Origin: UMGS1781 sp964389545
GTDB lineage: Bacteria; Bacillota; Clostridia; TANB77; CAG-508
Length of the DNA stretch: 64,000 nt
Reading direction: 5' to 3'
Assembly (NCBI GenBank): GCA_964389545.1
Contig: CAYMDN010000002.1
Coordinates: 1-64,000, forward strand
The stretch's first letter is position 1. Every line of letters starts with the position of its first letter. The position numbers were made by a program, and so were the translations under genes. Positions 54,001-62,703 of this stretch are shown here, piece after piece. The notes under the pieces are model-generated. The model ran no database searches. It was not told where the DNA came from and saw only the letters and a program-made list of their open reading frames with translations.

Positions 54001-55979
54001 GATAATTCTGAAATCTGTGCTCTGTTCTTTGCTGAAACTATCCACATATTTTTGTCTGCACCATTAGCTGTTGTCACTTCTTCTTTATCTGGTACTATTA
54101 TGTTCGTTTGTTCCCATGAAGATGTTGTAGAGTTCCATGTATATGTTATCTCAACATCTGATTGATACATTATAAATCCATCTGGATCCGGTACTGCAAT
54201 TTCTTTAAATTTAACTATAATTTGGTTAATATTTTGTCCACCATTATCTGGTTTAATTTCTATTTCTATAAAATCACCATTTGTTGTTATTGTATATGGA
54301 TTTTGTGTTCCATTACCTACAACTACTGCACCATTTACAACTGTTATTTCAAATTGTGCATCTGGTAATTTTGAACCATCTAATGCATTTAATTTCTCAA
54401 ATGAAAGTTTAATATTTGGTTTACCAACAAGAATTGTTAATTCTTTTGATCTTGTTATTTCTGTAGATTGTGCTACAATATGTAATAAATCCTGATTTTG
54501 TGTATAAAGGTCTTCTGGATTATATTCTACTTCATCTTCTTCTATTATTTCACCTGTTTCCTCATTATCCTTTATGTGCAAATACATAAGTTTCCCAAAA
54601 TTATTTATGTCATTTTGTTTATGATCATGCTTATATTTTACTTCCCACTTATCTTCTTCCTCATTATAAATATGTATATAATGAGTTACAGTCAATGGTG
54701 GTAGCCACGGATTCGAATTATCATAAACATACGTAAAGCTCTCTACTCTTCCAGTCTCTTTTCCTGCCTCTTGTTCAGCTAGAGTTAAATAACTTCTATT
54801 TGGATTATTAGTTCCTATTTTCTTCAATTTTGCCATACCAGCTTCATAGCTCCAGTCTAATAAACCTCCCGATTTCATTGCTTTAATTCTATATCCTTCA
54901 AATTCGAATCGAACATGTAACCCTACACAGTCTAATACGTAAAACATTGAGTGATAAGGTGTTAATTTTGCATATTGTCCATCTTCATATTTTCTAAAAC
55001 TCCATTCAACTTTAAATTTAACACTTGTTCCATATTCTACCATTTCTACTGGAAGATATGCTTCTTTATCTCCAATTTTAAATGGATTACCAGCACCATC
55101 TGTAAGTTTATTATCAACATTTGGTTCATGGCTACTAAATATGACTGTATCATTTAAACTTATTTTTACTTTTATCATATCTAAATAGTGGTCTGGGTCT
55201 GGATATGCATCATACCCTGTATTTAGTTTTTCATCCCATGGATATTCTACTTTTACTCTTAATTGTCCTTGGTCATTAGCAACCCATACACCATTTGAAG
55301 TTAATTGTCCATTTTGAGCATTTGCAGGTGTTATTTCTGTTGTTGCTATATCATTACCTGCTGGGTCGACAGGTATAATATCTAATGGATTTGTATTTGA
55401 TAAAACTACATCATTACGTATTTTATTATAAGCATTGTATTTTGCTAACATTCCAGCATATCTAGATGGATCTGGATTACTTCCTGCTTTATTTACACCT
55501 AGATTAACCCAAACAAAATGTGACCATGGTTGTATATTTCTATTATAACGATTTGTAATTAATCCTTTATCTGAAGCTAATTTTTCTTCTCCTGCTACAA
55601 ATGATAACATGTGGCGATCTACTGGAAAGTTCTTAAGCTCAAGGTCACTAATGTTTCCAATTTCATATACATTATATTTTCCTGGGCTAAACTCATTTCC
55701 TTTGTTTAAACAAAAGTATCCAATCTCAAATCTTTGTATATTTACGGTTTGACCAAGTGCATGTAACGATTCTGCTTGATAATTTTGTGTTACAAAGTTA
55801 TTAGCAGTAGCATCTGATTTGCTTGTATTTGCCATTGCTCTTTGTTTAAACATTTCTGACGTGTAATTATTTATACTATTAGTTAGCTCATTTGCCGCGA
55901 AAACACTCGGCATGAATACTGCCAACATAATTATCAATAATAATATTAACTTAAATAATGTTGTTGATTTTTTTACCAT
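51072..55979 (-). CDS. giant sortase-anchored surface protein (SdrD_B/Cna_B-like repeats)
   Basis: 1635 residues: signal peptide (LILLLIIMLAVFMPSVFA), a large N-terminal region of unknown fold, then SdrD_B-type beta domains (ELSGHVWIDEPQGEKGIQPP..., EISGYVFEDKKDVQDEDSG...) with YKFEKIEKKLNVSYYI and YTFQGFIPGQYIVRF in the expected places. The end is a cell-wall sorting signal: VPTTGEDKQ, a hydrophobic helix (MLVYGITGGLAIIAVGVVLI) and KKFIIK. The motif is PTTG rather than LPXTG. Start ATG 55979 after GGAGG; the TTG five codons upstream overlaps that site. The sortase gene lies upstream. Confidence 0.88.
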   Translation of the reverse strand: MVKKSTTLFKLILLLIIMLAVFMPSVFAANELTNSINNYTSEMFKQRAMANTSKSDATANNFVTQNYQAESLHALGQTVNIQRFEIGYFCLNKGNEFSPGKYNVYEIGNISDLELKNFPVDRHMLSFVAGEEKLASDKGLITNRYNRNIQPWSHFVWVNLGVNKAGSNPDPSRYAGMLAKYNAYNKIRNDVVLSNTNPLDIIPVDPAGNDIATTEITPANAQNGQLTSNGVWVANDQGQLRVKVEYPWDEKLNTGYDAYPDPDHYLDMIKVKISLNDTVIFSSHEPNVDNKLTDGAGNPFKIGDKEAYLPVEMVEYGTSVKFKVEWSFRKYEDGQYAKLTPYHSMFYVLDCVGLHVRFEFEGYRIKAMKSGGLLDWSYEAGMAKLKKIGTNNPNRSYLTLAEQEAGKETGRVESFTYVYDNSNPWLPPLTVTHYIHIYNEEEDKWEVKYKHDHKQNDINNFGKLMYLHIKDNEETGEIIEEDEVEYNPEDLYTQNQDLLHIVAQSTEITRSKELTILVGKPNIKLSFEKLNALDGSKLPDAQFEITVVNGAVVVGNGTQNPYTITTNGDFIEIEIKPDNGGQNINQIIVKFKEIAVPDPDGFIMYQSDVEITYTWNSTTSSWEQTNIIVPDKEEVTTANGADKNMWIVSAKNRAQISELSGHVWIDEPQGEKGIQPPNGKYDMNEKFKEGVQVYLYQSDGTQVTQDAFGNTYGTNGYLITDANGAYKFEKIEKKLNVSYYILFKYDGINYIRTYAGDSKADEKQGDRTTFNGKFKTISAGTSNGGVALTYSYDGSGKSTLITENQDKTVKLEFEMKADTQTAGNVYNQKATDIDLGLRPKTLDLSLMMDIYDAEVSINGVAPLNALKYNKVFDEDMNLIIDISQNRVTDDNIKYNMNLYRSDYSYRIGDYMGNNPAMAHQPELDAAEEQAFEAAKQELLVKITYILVLNNQSVTEAQVDSVDYYYDSHLTYNSIKGGTATQSGNKLTIVPTNKNLPYGGQSKIELEFTLKLDKLDNQPTITNAAEITQYSTTEGGFVDCDSAPGNGLNGNTVSQYEDDCDESHGLQINVSQTEREISGYVFEDKKDVQDEDSGYMSGNGKMEFGETKVDDVIVQLIEIKDLQVGATMHKLEYIWQETTSGSNVVKRISDDGKKIEQYQVPAETGKYTFQGFIPGQYIVRFIYGDGTYYDTAINTNNILKYNGLDYKSTTDANYSSKYLKTKSYAETASMARDNEARRLTVMKYALQSSNSDDLNIDNKAKLEKTWMPADTSILPVTDIVIEQGNSSYKADVNFGLMLRPVTTIALRKHIGYVSLKGGVGNLNVEASADMNKSYSDQSVTVANLSKSAESNPLTAQATTRSNRGYWQVEANEIEGANLKITYKYIVKNIGEREFLRNDLAIAFKHSNSGYEEDLKNYITEMDKRIAEVNKAMKKSTGYNIETSYLGQAYYTGKKGASDTEVTAYVYLEDYLSNEFTVDPTSDFKVVAENVKKQTKDISGNDDTEEVRVLQTKTGGQIKSDTLTEFKLTLIRNGLTASDSLSYPSYIAQVIIPTTNLAGTKITGTTPNNLPWVQAYAKMATLENLNAEEDEYWAETFQIVPTTGEDKQSKSMLVYGITGGLAIIAVGVVLIKKFIIK

Positions 55980-56041
55980 CTTTTTTTCCTCCAAATTATA
56001 TATTTTTTACAATATACATTAACATTATAATACTTATATAC

Positions 56042-56070
56042 ATTATACACGCTTATGTAAACTTTTGCAA
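56042..56070 (-). promoter_or_regulatory. promoter of the giant surface protein gene
   Basis: On the minus strand TTGCAA, 17 bases, TATAAT. The rest of 56071-56417 is AT-rich sequence in which I see no gene. Confidence 0.7.
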
Positions 56071-56422
56071 GTTTTTTTGACATTTTTTCCAAATTTTTAG
56101 CACTGTTTGGGAGCATCAATTTATTATGTTTAATTATTTTGTTATCAAGTTAGATATTTATAGCCAATTTTATTATTTGCAGTATAAACTCTAACATCTT
56201 TTTTTTTAATTTGCAATACTCAATATTTCATACATTTTTCAGCGTGTTTTTTCCGTTTAGGGAAGGTCAATTTTCGACTTTTATCTTCTAATATTAAATT
56301 TATGTTACAATTTTCCACTTTTTTAAAGGAAAATCCTTAGAAGTGTTATTTCCCATAGTGTTTCGTTATCTTAAAATTTATATAAGATTTTGTACCTGTG
56401 TGACTTTCTAAGACAAAAAAGT

Positions 56423-56453
56423 ACAAAGGCACCTTAAATTAAGATGCCTTTGT
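56423..56453 (-). terminator. sortase gene terminator
   Basis: ACAAAGGCA/TGCCTTTGT with an inner CTT/AAG pairing, followed by ACTTTTTTG on the minus strand. Confidence 0.75.
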
Positions 56454-56463
56454 GTTTTATATC

Positions 56464-57207
56464 CTAAACTTCTGTAGCTTTTACTACTACTCTTTGTTTA
56501 TTATCGTTTGTACATGTGATTAATGTTATTTCTCTTCTTCCGTCTGTTAATTGTGATGTACATGATGTATCTGTTGGATTTACTATATACTTATCATATA
56601 CTGCGTATTTTACTGTATTACCAAATAAGTCTGTTATTTGAATTATATCTCCATTTACTAATGAAGGTACATTGCTAAAAAATTGTGAGTTTTTGTAATT
56701 GTGACCAACTATACAGAAGTTTCCTATTTCGTTTGGATTTGGTCCCCAGAATTTACATGGTGAAATCTTTAATAGTGTATTAAAGTTATCTTCTTTACTT
56801 GATAATATTGGATAATTACATGATATTTTTGGAATACTTACTTGACCTATTGTGTAGTATACTGTTCCATCGTCTGCAACTACCTTTTGTTCTTCTGGAA
56901 CTTCTATCTCTCTTGTAACTGAAACGATGTAAGTATCATCTACTCCACTTGTTCCTTTTGGTTTATTCATTATTACAACCGAGACTTCCTGTTCGACTGT
57001 TTCGTATTTTTCTTGATATTCTATTGAAGAAAGGATTGATTGGGATACTTGCTCACTTTTAGTTCTATCATATGATGCATAAATACCATAAGTTGATAGC
57101 ATTATCAACGATATAATTGATAAAGCAAATTCTAGTTTGAAAAATTTCTTTTTTCTCTTCATTGCTGGTGTAACATACATTTTCTTTGATACTAAAATTT
57201 GATTCAT
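56464..57207 (-). CDS. sortase
   Basis: 247 residues: basic head, transmembrane helix (FALSIISLIMLSTYGIYA), linker and a sortase domain with IGQVSIPKISCNYPIL, catalytic His in FCIVGHNYKNSQFF, catalytic Cys in ITLITCTND (TLxTC type) and Arg in KQRVVVKA. It cleaves sorting signals and links surface proteins to peptidoglycan. The giant surface protein next door is the likely main substrate; the subtilase carries a similar signal. Subclass not decided, class D-like by size. Start ATG with GGAAAGGATGG upstream. Confidence 0.92.
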   Translation of the reverse strand: MNQILVSKKMYVTPAMKRKKKFFKLEFALSIISLIMLSTYGIYASYDRTKSEQVSQSILSSIEYQEKYETVEQEVSVVIMNKPKGTSGVDDTYIVSVTREIEVPEEQKVVADDGTVYYTIGQVSIPKISCNYPILSSKEDNFNTLLKISPCKFWGPNPNEIGNFCIVGHNYKNSQFFSNVPSLVNGDIIQITDLFGNTVKYAVYDKYIVNPTDTSCTSQLTDGRREITLITCTNDNKQRVVVKATEV

Positions 57208-57261
57208 ATTAACCCATCCTTTCCTTAAAAATCGTGAACAAAGTCATTCTAATTTATTTTA

Positions 57262-58113
57262 TCATATTTCTTGCAATATTTCAACTAATTCTTTTACACT
57301 TTTTTCCGGTGTGGATGCTCCCGCCATTATTCCTACTTTTTCCATATTCTTTAGTTTATTTAAATCTATTTCTTTACTGCTTTCTATAAATTGTGTATTC
57401 TTACAAAATTTTCTAGCGGATTCATATAATTCTATTGTGTTTGAGCTATGCTTTCCACCAACTATAATTATTGCATCAACTTTTTTTGATAATTCAATTG
57501 TTTCTTCTTGTCTATCTTTTGTTGCATTGCAAATTGTATTTTTTACTTCTATTTCCACATTAACTAGTCTTTCCTGAATTATCTGAATTATTTCATTAAA
57601 TTTATTTAAATTATAGGTTGTTTGTGGTAATATTACCATTTTTTTCTTGTTTGAAAGTAAAAACTCTGATATTGCATCATTTATTTCGTCTACTTCTTCT
57701 ACTATTGTGCTGTATTCTCCACAAAATGTTTTTGTTGCAACTATCTCTGGGTGATTTTTCTTTCCTATTAACAAAATAAAGTAATCTTGACTCGAATATT
57801 CTATTGCTAAATTATGAATATGAATAACTTTAGGACATGTTAGATCTATTACTTCTACATTATTTCTTTTGGCTATATCATAATCTTCTTTCACTGTTCC
57901 ATGTGCTCTTATTATTACTTTATTAACCGCTTCTTCTATATCGTCTATAAATTTTATTCCTTTGCTTGTTAATTCTTCCACTACTTGCTTATTATGTACC
58001 AACTCTCCTAAGCAATATACTGTCTGTCCATCTCTTGTCTGTTCCGTTGCCTTTTCAACAGCATTTTTTACACCGAAGCAAAAACCTGATGTTTTACCTA
58101 TAATAATTTCCAT
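57262..58113 (-). CDS. ispH: 4-hydroxy-3-methylbut-2-enyl diphosphate reductase
   Basis: 283 residues, the short bacterial form without an S1 fusion. The [4Fe-4S] cysteines are in GFCFGVKNAV, LTCPKVIHIH and NTICNATKDRQEE; the proton-donor motif is present near PQTTYN. It makes IPP and DMAPP, the last step of the MEP isoprenoid pathway. It lies downstream of ispG, the preceding enzyme, with a hairpin between. Start ATG after GGAG. Confidence 0.96.
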   Translation of the reverse strand: MEIIIGKTSGFCFGVKNAVEKATEQTRDGQTVYCLGELVHNKQVVEELTSKGIKFIDDIEEAVNKVIIRAHGTVKEDYDIAKRNNVEVIDLTCPKVIHIHNLAIEYSSQDYFILLIGKKNHPEIVATKTFCGEYSTIVEEVDEINDAISEFLLSNKKKMVILPQTTYNLNKFNEIIQIIQERLVNVEIEVKNTICNATKDRQEETIELSKKVDAIIIVGGKHSSNTIELYESARKFCKNTQFIESSKEIDLNKLKNMEKVGIMAGASTPEKSVKELVEILQEI

Positions 58114-58130
58114 TCTTTCTCCTTTTATAA

Positions 58131-58157
58131 TAGGGAACGCGTAAAAAGCGCTCCCTA
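58131..58157 (-). repeat. G+C-rich hairpin between ispG and ispH
   Basis: TAGGGA-CGC pairs with GCG-TCCCTA with one mismatch and a seven-base loop. No T-run follows on the coding strand, so it is probably an intercistronic processing or stability element rather than a terminator. Confidence 0.55.
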
Positions 58158-58162
58158 TAAAT

Positions 58163-59218
58163 TTAAACTAATTTTATAATCTCTTCTTTTAGTACTTTTA
58201 CTATATCTTCTTGTTTTACTTTTCTTATTATTTCACCTTTCTTAAATAGTAAACCTTCCTTTACGCCTCCTGCTATTCCAATATCTGCATGTTTTGCTTC
58301 TTGTGGTCCATTAACTCCGCATCCCATTACTGCAACTGTAATATCTCCCTTTATGGTTTGTAAGAAATCTTCAATTTCATTTGCTATTGGAATTAAGTCA
58401 TATTGTATTCTTCCACATGTTGGACATGCAATTAATGTAGGTGATTTAAGTAATTTACAATCTTTTAAAATTTCTTTAGCAACCTTTATCTCTTTTACTG
58501 GATCTGCTGATAATGAAACTCTAATTGTATCTCCTATTCCTTCCATTAATAATTTTCCTAATCCAATACTTGAACTTACTGTTCCACTAAATTCTGTTCC
58601 TGCATGTGTTACTCCTAAATGTAAAGGATATTTTATTGTATTTGCTGCTTCCTCATAACTTTCAATACATAAATTTAAATCAGAAGCCTTTAATGATAAT
58701 GCTATGTCGTAGAAGTCTAAGTTTTCTAATATTTTAATATGTCTTAATCCACTTTCTACCATTGCTTTTGCACATGGTCTTCCGCCATATTTTTCTAATA
58801 TGTCTTTTGGTAGAGATCCACTATTTACACCTATTCTTATAGGTATATTTCTTTCTTTACAAGCATCAACAACTTGTTTAACTCTATCATTTGATCCTAT
58901 GTTTCCTGGGTTAATTCTTATTTTATCTACACCTGACTTCGCAGCTTCTAGTGCTATTCTATAATCAAAGTGTATATCTGATACTATTGGAATATGTATG
59001 TTTTTCTTAATTTCTTTTATAGCTGTAGCATCTTCTACATCTAAACATGCTACTCTAATAATTTCACATCCTGCTTCTTCTAATTTTAGTATTTGTTCAA
59101 CTGTGCTTTTTACATCTTTTGTTTTTGTATTGGTCATAGACTGAATAACGACTCTGTCTTGACCTCCTATTTGAATGCCTCCAACATATATTGGTCTTGT
59201 TCCATTTCTTCTAACCAT
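58163..59218 (-). CDS. ispG: 4-hydroxy-3-methylbut-2-en-1-yl diphosphate synthase
   Basis: 351 residues: TIM-barrel part (GTRPIYVGGIQIGG, VIQSMTNTKTKD, PIVSDIHFDYRIALEA, KIRINPGNIG) and the C-terminal iron-sulfur part (CPTCGRIQYDL, MGCGVNGPQEAKHADIG). It converts MEcPP to HMBPP using a [4Fe-4S] cluster, just before IspH in the MEP pathway. I choose ATG 59218 (MVRRNG) with GGGATGG upstream; two earlier in-frame ATGs have poor sites. Confidence 0.96.
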   Translation of the reverse strand: MVRRNGTRPIYVGGIQIGGQDRVVIQSMTNTKTKDVKSTVEQILKLEEAGCEIIRVACLDVEDATAIKEIKKNIHIPIVSDIHFDYRIALEAAKSGVDKIRINPGNIGSNDRVKQVVDACKERNIPIRIGVNSGSLPKDILEKYGGRPCAKAMVESGLRHIKILENLDFYDIALSLKASDLNLCIESYEEAANTIKYPLHLGVTHAGTEFSGTVSSSIGLGKLLMEGIGDTIRVSLSADPVKEIKVAKEILKDCKLLKSPTLIACPTCGRIQYDLIPIANEIEDFLQTIKGDITVAVMGCGVNGPQEAKHADIGIAGGVKEGLLFKKGEIIRKVKQEDIVKVLKEEIIKLV

Positions 59219-59287
59219 TTTATCCATCCCTTTATTATTTTTTATAACCATGAACATTGTATCATGCTTTTTTTACAAAATCAATTA

Positions 59288-59316
59288 TTTACAATACTTC
59301 TTTCCCATGCTATAAT
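59288..59316 (+). promoter_or_regulatory. promoter of the 59348-61207 gene
   Basis: TTTACA, 17 bases, TATAAT, about 30 bases before the ATG. Confidence 0.65.
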
Positions 59317-59347
59317 AATATATGTAAATCAATCTAGGAGGTGTTTT

Positions 59348-61207
59348 ATGAAAGACATAAATAACGAAGTTGTAGATAAAAAAGCTGAAGTCATTGCAAA
59401 AGATGTTCCATTTGATGAGGAAGAAGCGTATTTTGAATTATGTCAAATAATTTCTGTTGCACAACAAACAGCAAACTATGCAAGATTTCAAAGCGACCTT
59501 GCTCAATGGAAAAAACACTATCCTATAGAAAGTTTTAGTGAAAAATATAAAGCAAAAATTAGATATATGTTAAGTGAAAAATTTCTTGATTCTGTTTTAA
59601 AAGATTATTTAGCATTTGAAAAATATTCCCAAATGGATCCTAATAAGCAATTAGATAGATTAAGAAAAATATATAGCAGAGCCGAAAAACATAAAGATGC
59701 AAAAAAATTGGATGCAGATTTAGCTGCATTATATAAGGAATATCCTCTTTCTTATTTAAAAGAGAAGTTTCCTCATATTGTTGGAAAACTTACTAGTAAA
59801 TCTAACAGAGAAAGAATATTGCAAAAATTTGATTCTAGAGAAGCATATGATGAGTTTACAGAAGTAATCTATAATATAGAATCTTATTCATCGTTAGAAG
59901 AATTAGAAAAAGCACTAGAACCATTAAGAACAAAATATCCTATTGAAGATTTTTCTGAAGAATATAGAGGAAAAATTACTGATTTATTAAAAGAAGATTC
60001 ATTAAAAAAATTATTAGAAGAATCCAGTTTAGATGTACCTATTGATATGGAAAGGTTAGATGCAGGTACAGTAATAACTTTATCTGAAGAAAAAGCGTTA
60101 GCTTCTTCTGGTATTATAAACCAAAAAACAGCATATTTTGAATTACTAGAAATTATGAAAAATCCTAATAACACTAATGCCGTTTTTGATTGGTCATATA
60201 AATACATGAAATACATTGGAAGATTTGATGATTACCATAAGGGATTAATTTTAACTACTTTAGCACCATACTACAAAATTCCTAAACAGGAAAGTTATAT
60301 GATACCAATTATGGATTCTCAAAGCCACGATTATTTATCTTTTGGAGAATACCAATCTATAGATGATATTAAAAAGAATGCAGTTTTACAATACTTAGCG
60401 TTAATTTCAACAACTGGTACACTTTCTAATGATGATATTCTAAGGTTAGAAACTATTCATAATAACTCTGTTAAAGCACAGGCTGTTGATGCAGTTGCAG
60501 AATCTTTAGAGTTGTTTGCAGAAAAATCAGACAATACTTTAGATTTAGAATTATCTGATTCTAAATACTTTGGTGAAAAAGCTAAAAGCGGTTCTAAGGT
60601 TGTTGCAAAACCAGATGATGAAGAAAAAGATCCTGTAGATATTAACTATGTTGTTGATACAAATGGCATTGCATCTGCAAAAGATGATGTTTCTTCTGAT
60701 GAAAGTTCTTCTGAAAGCGATGGAGCAAATTCAACATCAATTAGTATTGATTTAGACGAAGATACTGATACTGCAACTATTAAAGTTGAAAGAACTCGTG
60801 AACCCTCTCCTAAAAGTGGTCCATTTATAGAAGAAAAAGATCCTGACAAAAAAGATAAAGCAGAAACTGATAAACCAAAATCAAAGAATAACTCTTTAGA
60901 TGAAACAACTGTTGCTAATGAACCAGCTAAAAATCCAAAGAAAAAGAAAAAAGGATATCCTCTAGGTGTTGTAATAGATTATGGCGAAAATAGCAATAAT
61001 TCAGAAGTAACTATTGTTTATAAAAATGATGATGATGGTATGGAAAGAACACCTACTGACCGTACACCTCAAACTGATAACAAACCATATCTTGATAATA
61101 ATACAACTAATGAACAACCACAGACTCCATATATAGACCACAGTTTGGATGAACCAACTAGACAGGAATTTGGAGCACATCATGATGATTATGAAAGAGA
61201 ATTATAA
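59348..61207 (+). CDS. acidic protein with three helical repeats, unknown function
   Basis: 619 residues, no signal or membrane segment. The first ~240 residues hold three diverged ~90-residue helical modules, each with a YP[IL]xxF/Y[SK]E core (HYPIESFSEKYKAKI, EYPLSYLKEKFPHIV, KYPIEDFSEEYRGKI). A middle helical domain follows, then ~170 residues of acidic, Ser/Thr/Pro-rich disordered tail with basic islands (PKKKKKGYPLGVVIDYG). Start ATG after AGGAGGTG. Monocistronic with promoter and terminator. No family recognised; it could be a scaffold or adaptor. Confidence 0.75.
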   Translation: MKDINNEVVDKKAEVIAKDVPFDEEEAYFELCQIISVAQQTANYARFQSDLAQWKKHYPIESFSEKYKAKIRYMLSEKFLDSVLKDYLAFEKYSQMDPNKQLDRLRKIYSRAEKHKDAKKLDADLAALYKEYPLSYLKEKFPHIVGKLTSKSNRERILQKFDSREAYDEFTEVIYNIESYSSLEELEKALEPLRTKYPIEDFSEEYRGKITDLLKEDSLKKLLEESSLDVPIDMERLDAGTVITLSEEKALASSGIINQKTAYFELLEIMKNPNNTNAVFDWSYKYMKYIGRFDDYHKGLILTTLAPYYKIPKQESYMIPIMDSQSHDYLSFGEYQSIDDIKKNAVLQYLALISTTGTLSNDDILRLETIHNNSVKAQAVDAVAESLELFAEKSDNTLDLELSDSKYFGEKAKSGSKVVAKPDDEEKDPVDINYVVDTNGIASAKDDVSSDESSSESDGANSTSISIDLDEDTDTATIKVERTREPSPKSGPFIEEKDPDKKDKAETDKPKSKNNSLDETTVANEPAKNPKKKKKGYPLGVVIDYGENSNNSEVTIVYKNDDDGMERTPTDRTPQTDNKPYLDNNTTNEQPQTPYIDHSLDEPTRQEFGAHHDDYEREL

Positions 61208-61215
61208 AACATAAA

Positions 61216-61241
61216 GAAACCACTTCAAAAGAAGTGGTTTC
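61216..61241. terminator. bidirectional terminator between the 59348 gene and purB
   Basis: GAAACCACTTC/GAAGTGGTTTC with a four-base loop. Confidence 0.8.
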
Positions 61242-61245
61242 ATTG

Positions 61246-62679
61246 CTATACTTCGATTTTTGTATCTACATTTTCTATTAGGTATCCGTATTTATTTAAA
61301 ACTGGATTTACTTCACTATTTATAAAGTCTGTAACTTGATGTTCTGCTCTTCCACATAGTCTTTCTGGTGATAATATATTTAGTATTTCTTCATTTGTTA
61401 GTCCAAAGCTACTATCTCCAGCAATTCTTTCTACTAAATCATTCGGTTTTCCAAATTCTTTAACTTGTTTTGCAGACTCCATTGAGTGTTCTCTAATTTT
61501 TTCATGTAGTTCTTGCCTATCTCCACCTTTTAACACGGCATTCATAAGTATTTCTTCTGTTGCCATAAAAGGTATTTCTTTCATTACATTTGTTCTTATA
61601 ACATTTTCATATACTACAATATTTTCTGTTATATTTGCATACACTTTCAATATTGCATCTACTCCTAAAAATCCCTCTGGAATGCTGATTCTTCTATTTG
61701 CTGAATCATCTAAAGTTCTTTCTAGCCATTGTGTAGCTGTTGTTATTTTTGTATCATTTGCTAGTGTTATAATGTGTCTTGCAATAGAATTTATTCTTTC
61801 ACTTCTCATCGGATTTCTTTTATATGCCATTGCAGATGAACCTATTTGATTTTTCTCGAAAGGTTCTTCTAACTCTTTTTCGTGTTGTAATAATCTCATG
61901 TCATTTGCAAATTTAGAAGCACTTTCTGCAATTCCTGCTAATAAATTTAAAACCCTTGAGTCTTGTTTACGTGTATATGTTTGCCCAGAAACTGCAAATG
62001 TTTTTTCAAATCCCATTTTCTCTGCAATTTTACCATCTATTTGTTTAACTTTCTCTTCGTCTTTAAATAGTTTCATAAAGCTTTCGCTTGTTCCTGTTGT
62101 ACCTTTACATCCTAATAATTTTAAATGTTCTTGTACAAATTCTAATTCTTGTAAATCTTCTAATAAATCTTGAATCCATAGTGTTGCACGTTTTCCTACT
62201 GTTGTTAATTGTGCTGGTTGAAAGTGTGTATATCCTAAACATGGAACATTTTTATATTTATCTGCAAAATTTTTTAGGTTATTTATTACTACTACTATTT
62301 TTTGCTTTACTAAATCTAATGCTCTCTTCATTAAAAACACTTCTGTATTATCTGTTACATAGCATGAAGTTGCGCCTAAGTGAATTATTGGTTTAGCTTG
62401 TGGGCATTTAATCCCGAATTCATACACATGTGCCATAACATCATGTCTACATTCTCTTTCTCTTGCACTTACTATGTCGTAATCAATATTTTCTACATTT
62501 GCTTTCATTTCGTTTATTTGTTCATCTGTAATGTTTAGTCCTAATTCTTTTTCTGTTTCTGCTAATGCAACCCACAGTTTTCTCCATGTTGAATATCTTG
62601 AATTGTTTGACCATAATGCATTCATCTCTTTACTTGCATATCTGCCACTTAATGGTGTTTGATAAATATTGTTATCCAT
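61246..62679 (-). CDS. purB: adenylosuccinate lyase
   Basis: 477 residues of the fumarase/aspartase superfamily. Signature GSSAMAYKRNPMRSERI holds the catalytic Ser loop; HLGATSCYVTDNTEV, GYTHFQPAQLTTVGKR and KGTTGTSESFM are also typical. It splits SAICAR and adenylosuccinate with release of fumarate, following PurA (6.6 kb). It lies 24 bases downstream of mreC. Confidence 0.96.
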   Translation of the reverse strand: MDNNIYQTPLSGRYASKEMNALWSNNSRYSTWRKLWVALAETEKELGLNITDEQINEMKANVENIDYDIVSARERECRHDVMAHVYEFGIKCPQAKPIIHLGATSCYVTDNTEVFLMKRALDLVKQKIVVVINNLKNFADKYKNVPCLGYTHFQPAQLTTVGKRATLWIQDLLEDLQELEFVQEHLKLLGCKGTTGTSESFMKLFKDEEKVKQIDGKIAEKMGFEKTFAVSGQTYTRKQDSRVLNLLAGIAESASKFANDMRLLQHEKELEEPFEKNQIGSSAMAYKRNPMRSERINSIARHIITLANDTKITTATQWLERTLDDSANRRISIPEGFLGVDAILKVYANITENIVVYENVIRTNVMKEIPFMATEEILMNAVLKGGDRQELHEKIREHSMESAKQVKEFGKPNDLVERIAGDSSFGLTNEEILNILSPERLCGRAEHQVTDFINSEVNPVLNKYGYLIENVDTKIEV

Positions 62680-62703
62680 ATCATTTCTCCATTCTTTTTT
62701 TAT

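Noticed and set aside
52661..55157. Hydrophobic plus-strand frames opposite the giant surface protein
   Set aside because: Low-complexity antisense shadows rich in Leu/Phe/His; no starts with ribosome sites.
56071..56417. Riboswitch or remnant gene in the long gap upstream of the surface protein
   Set aside because: It lies upstream of the promoter, so it is not a leader, and no frame gives recognisable protein in either direction.
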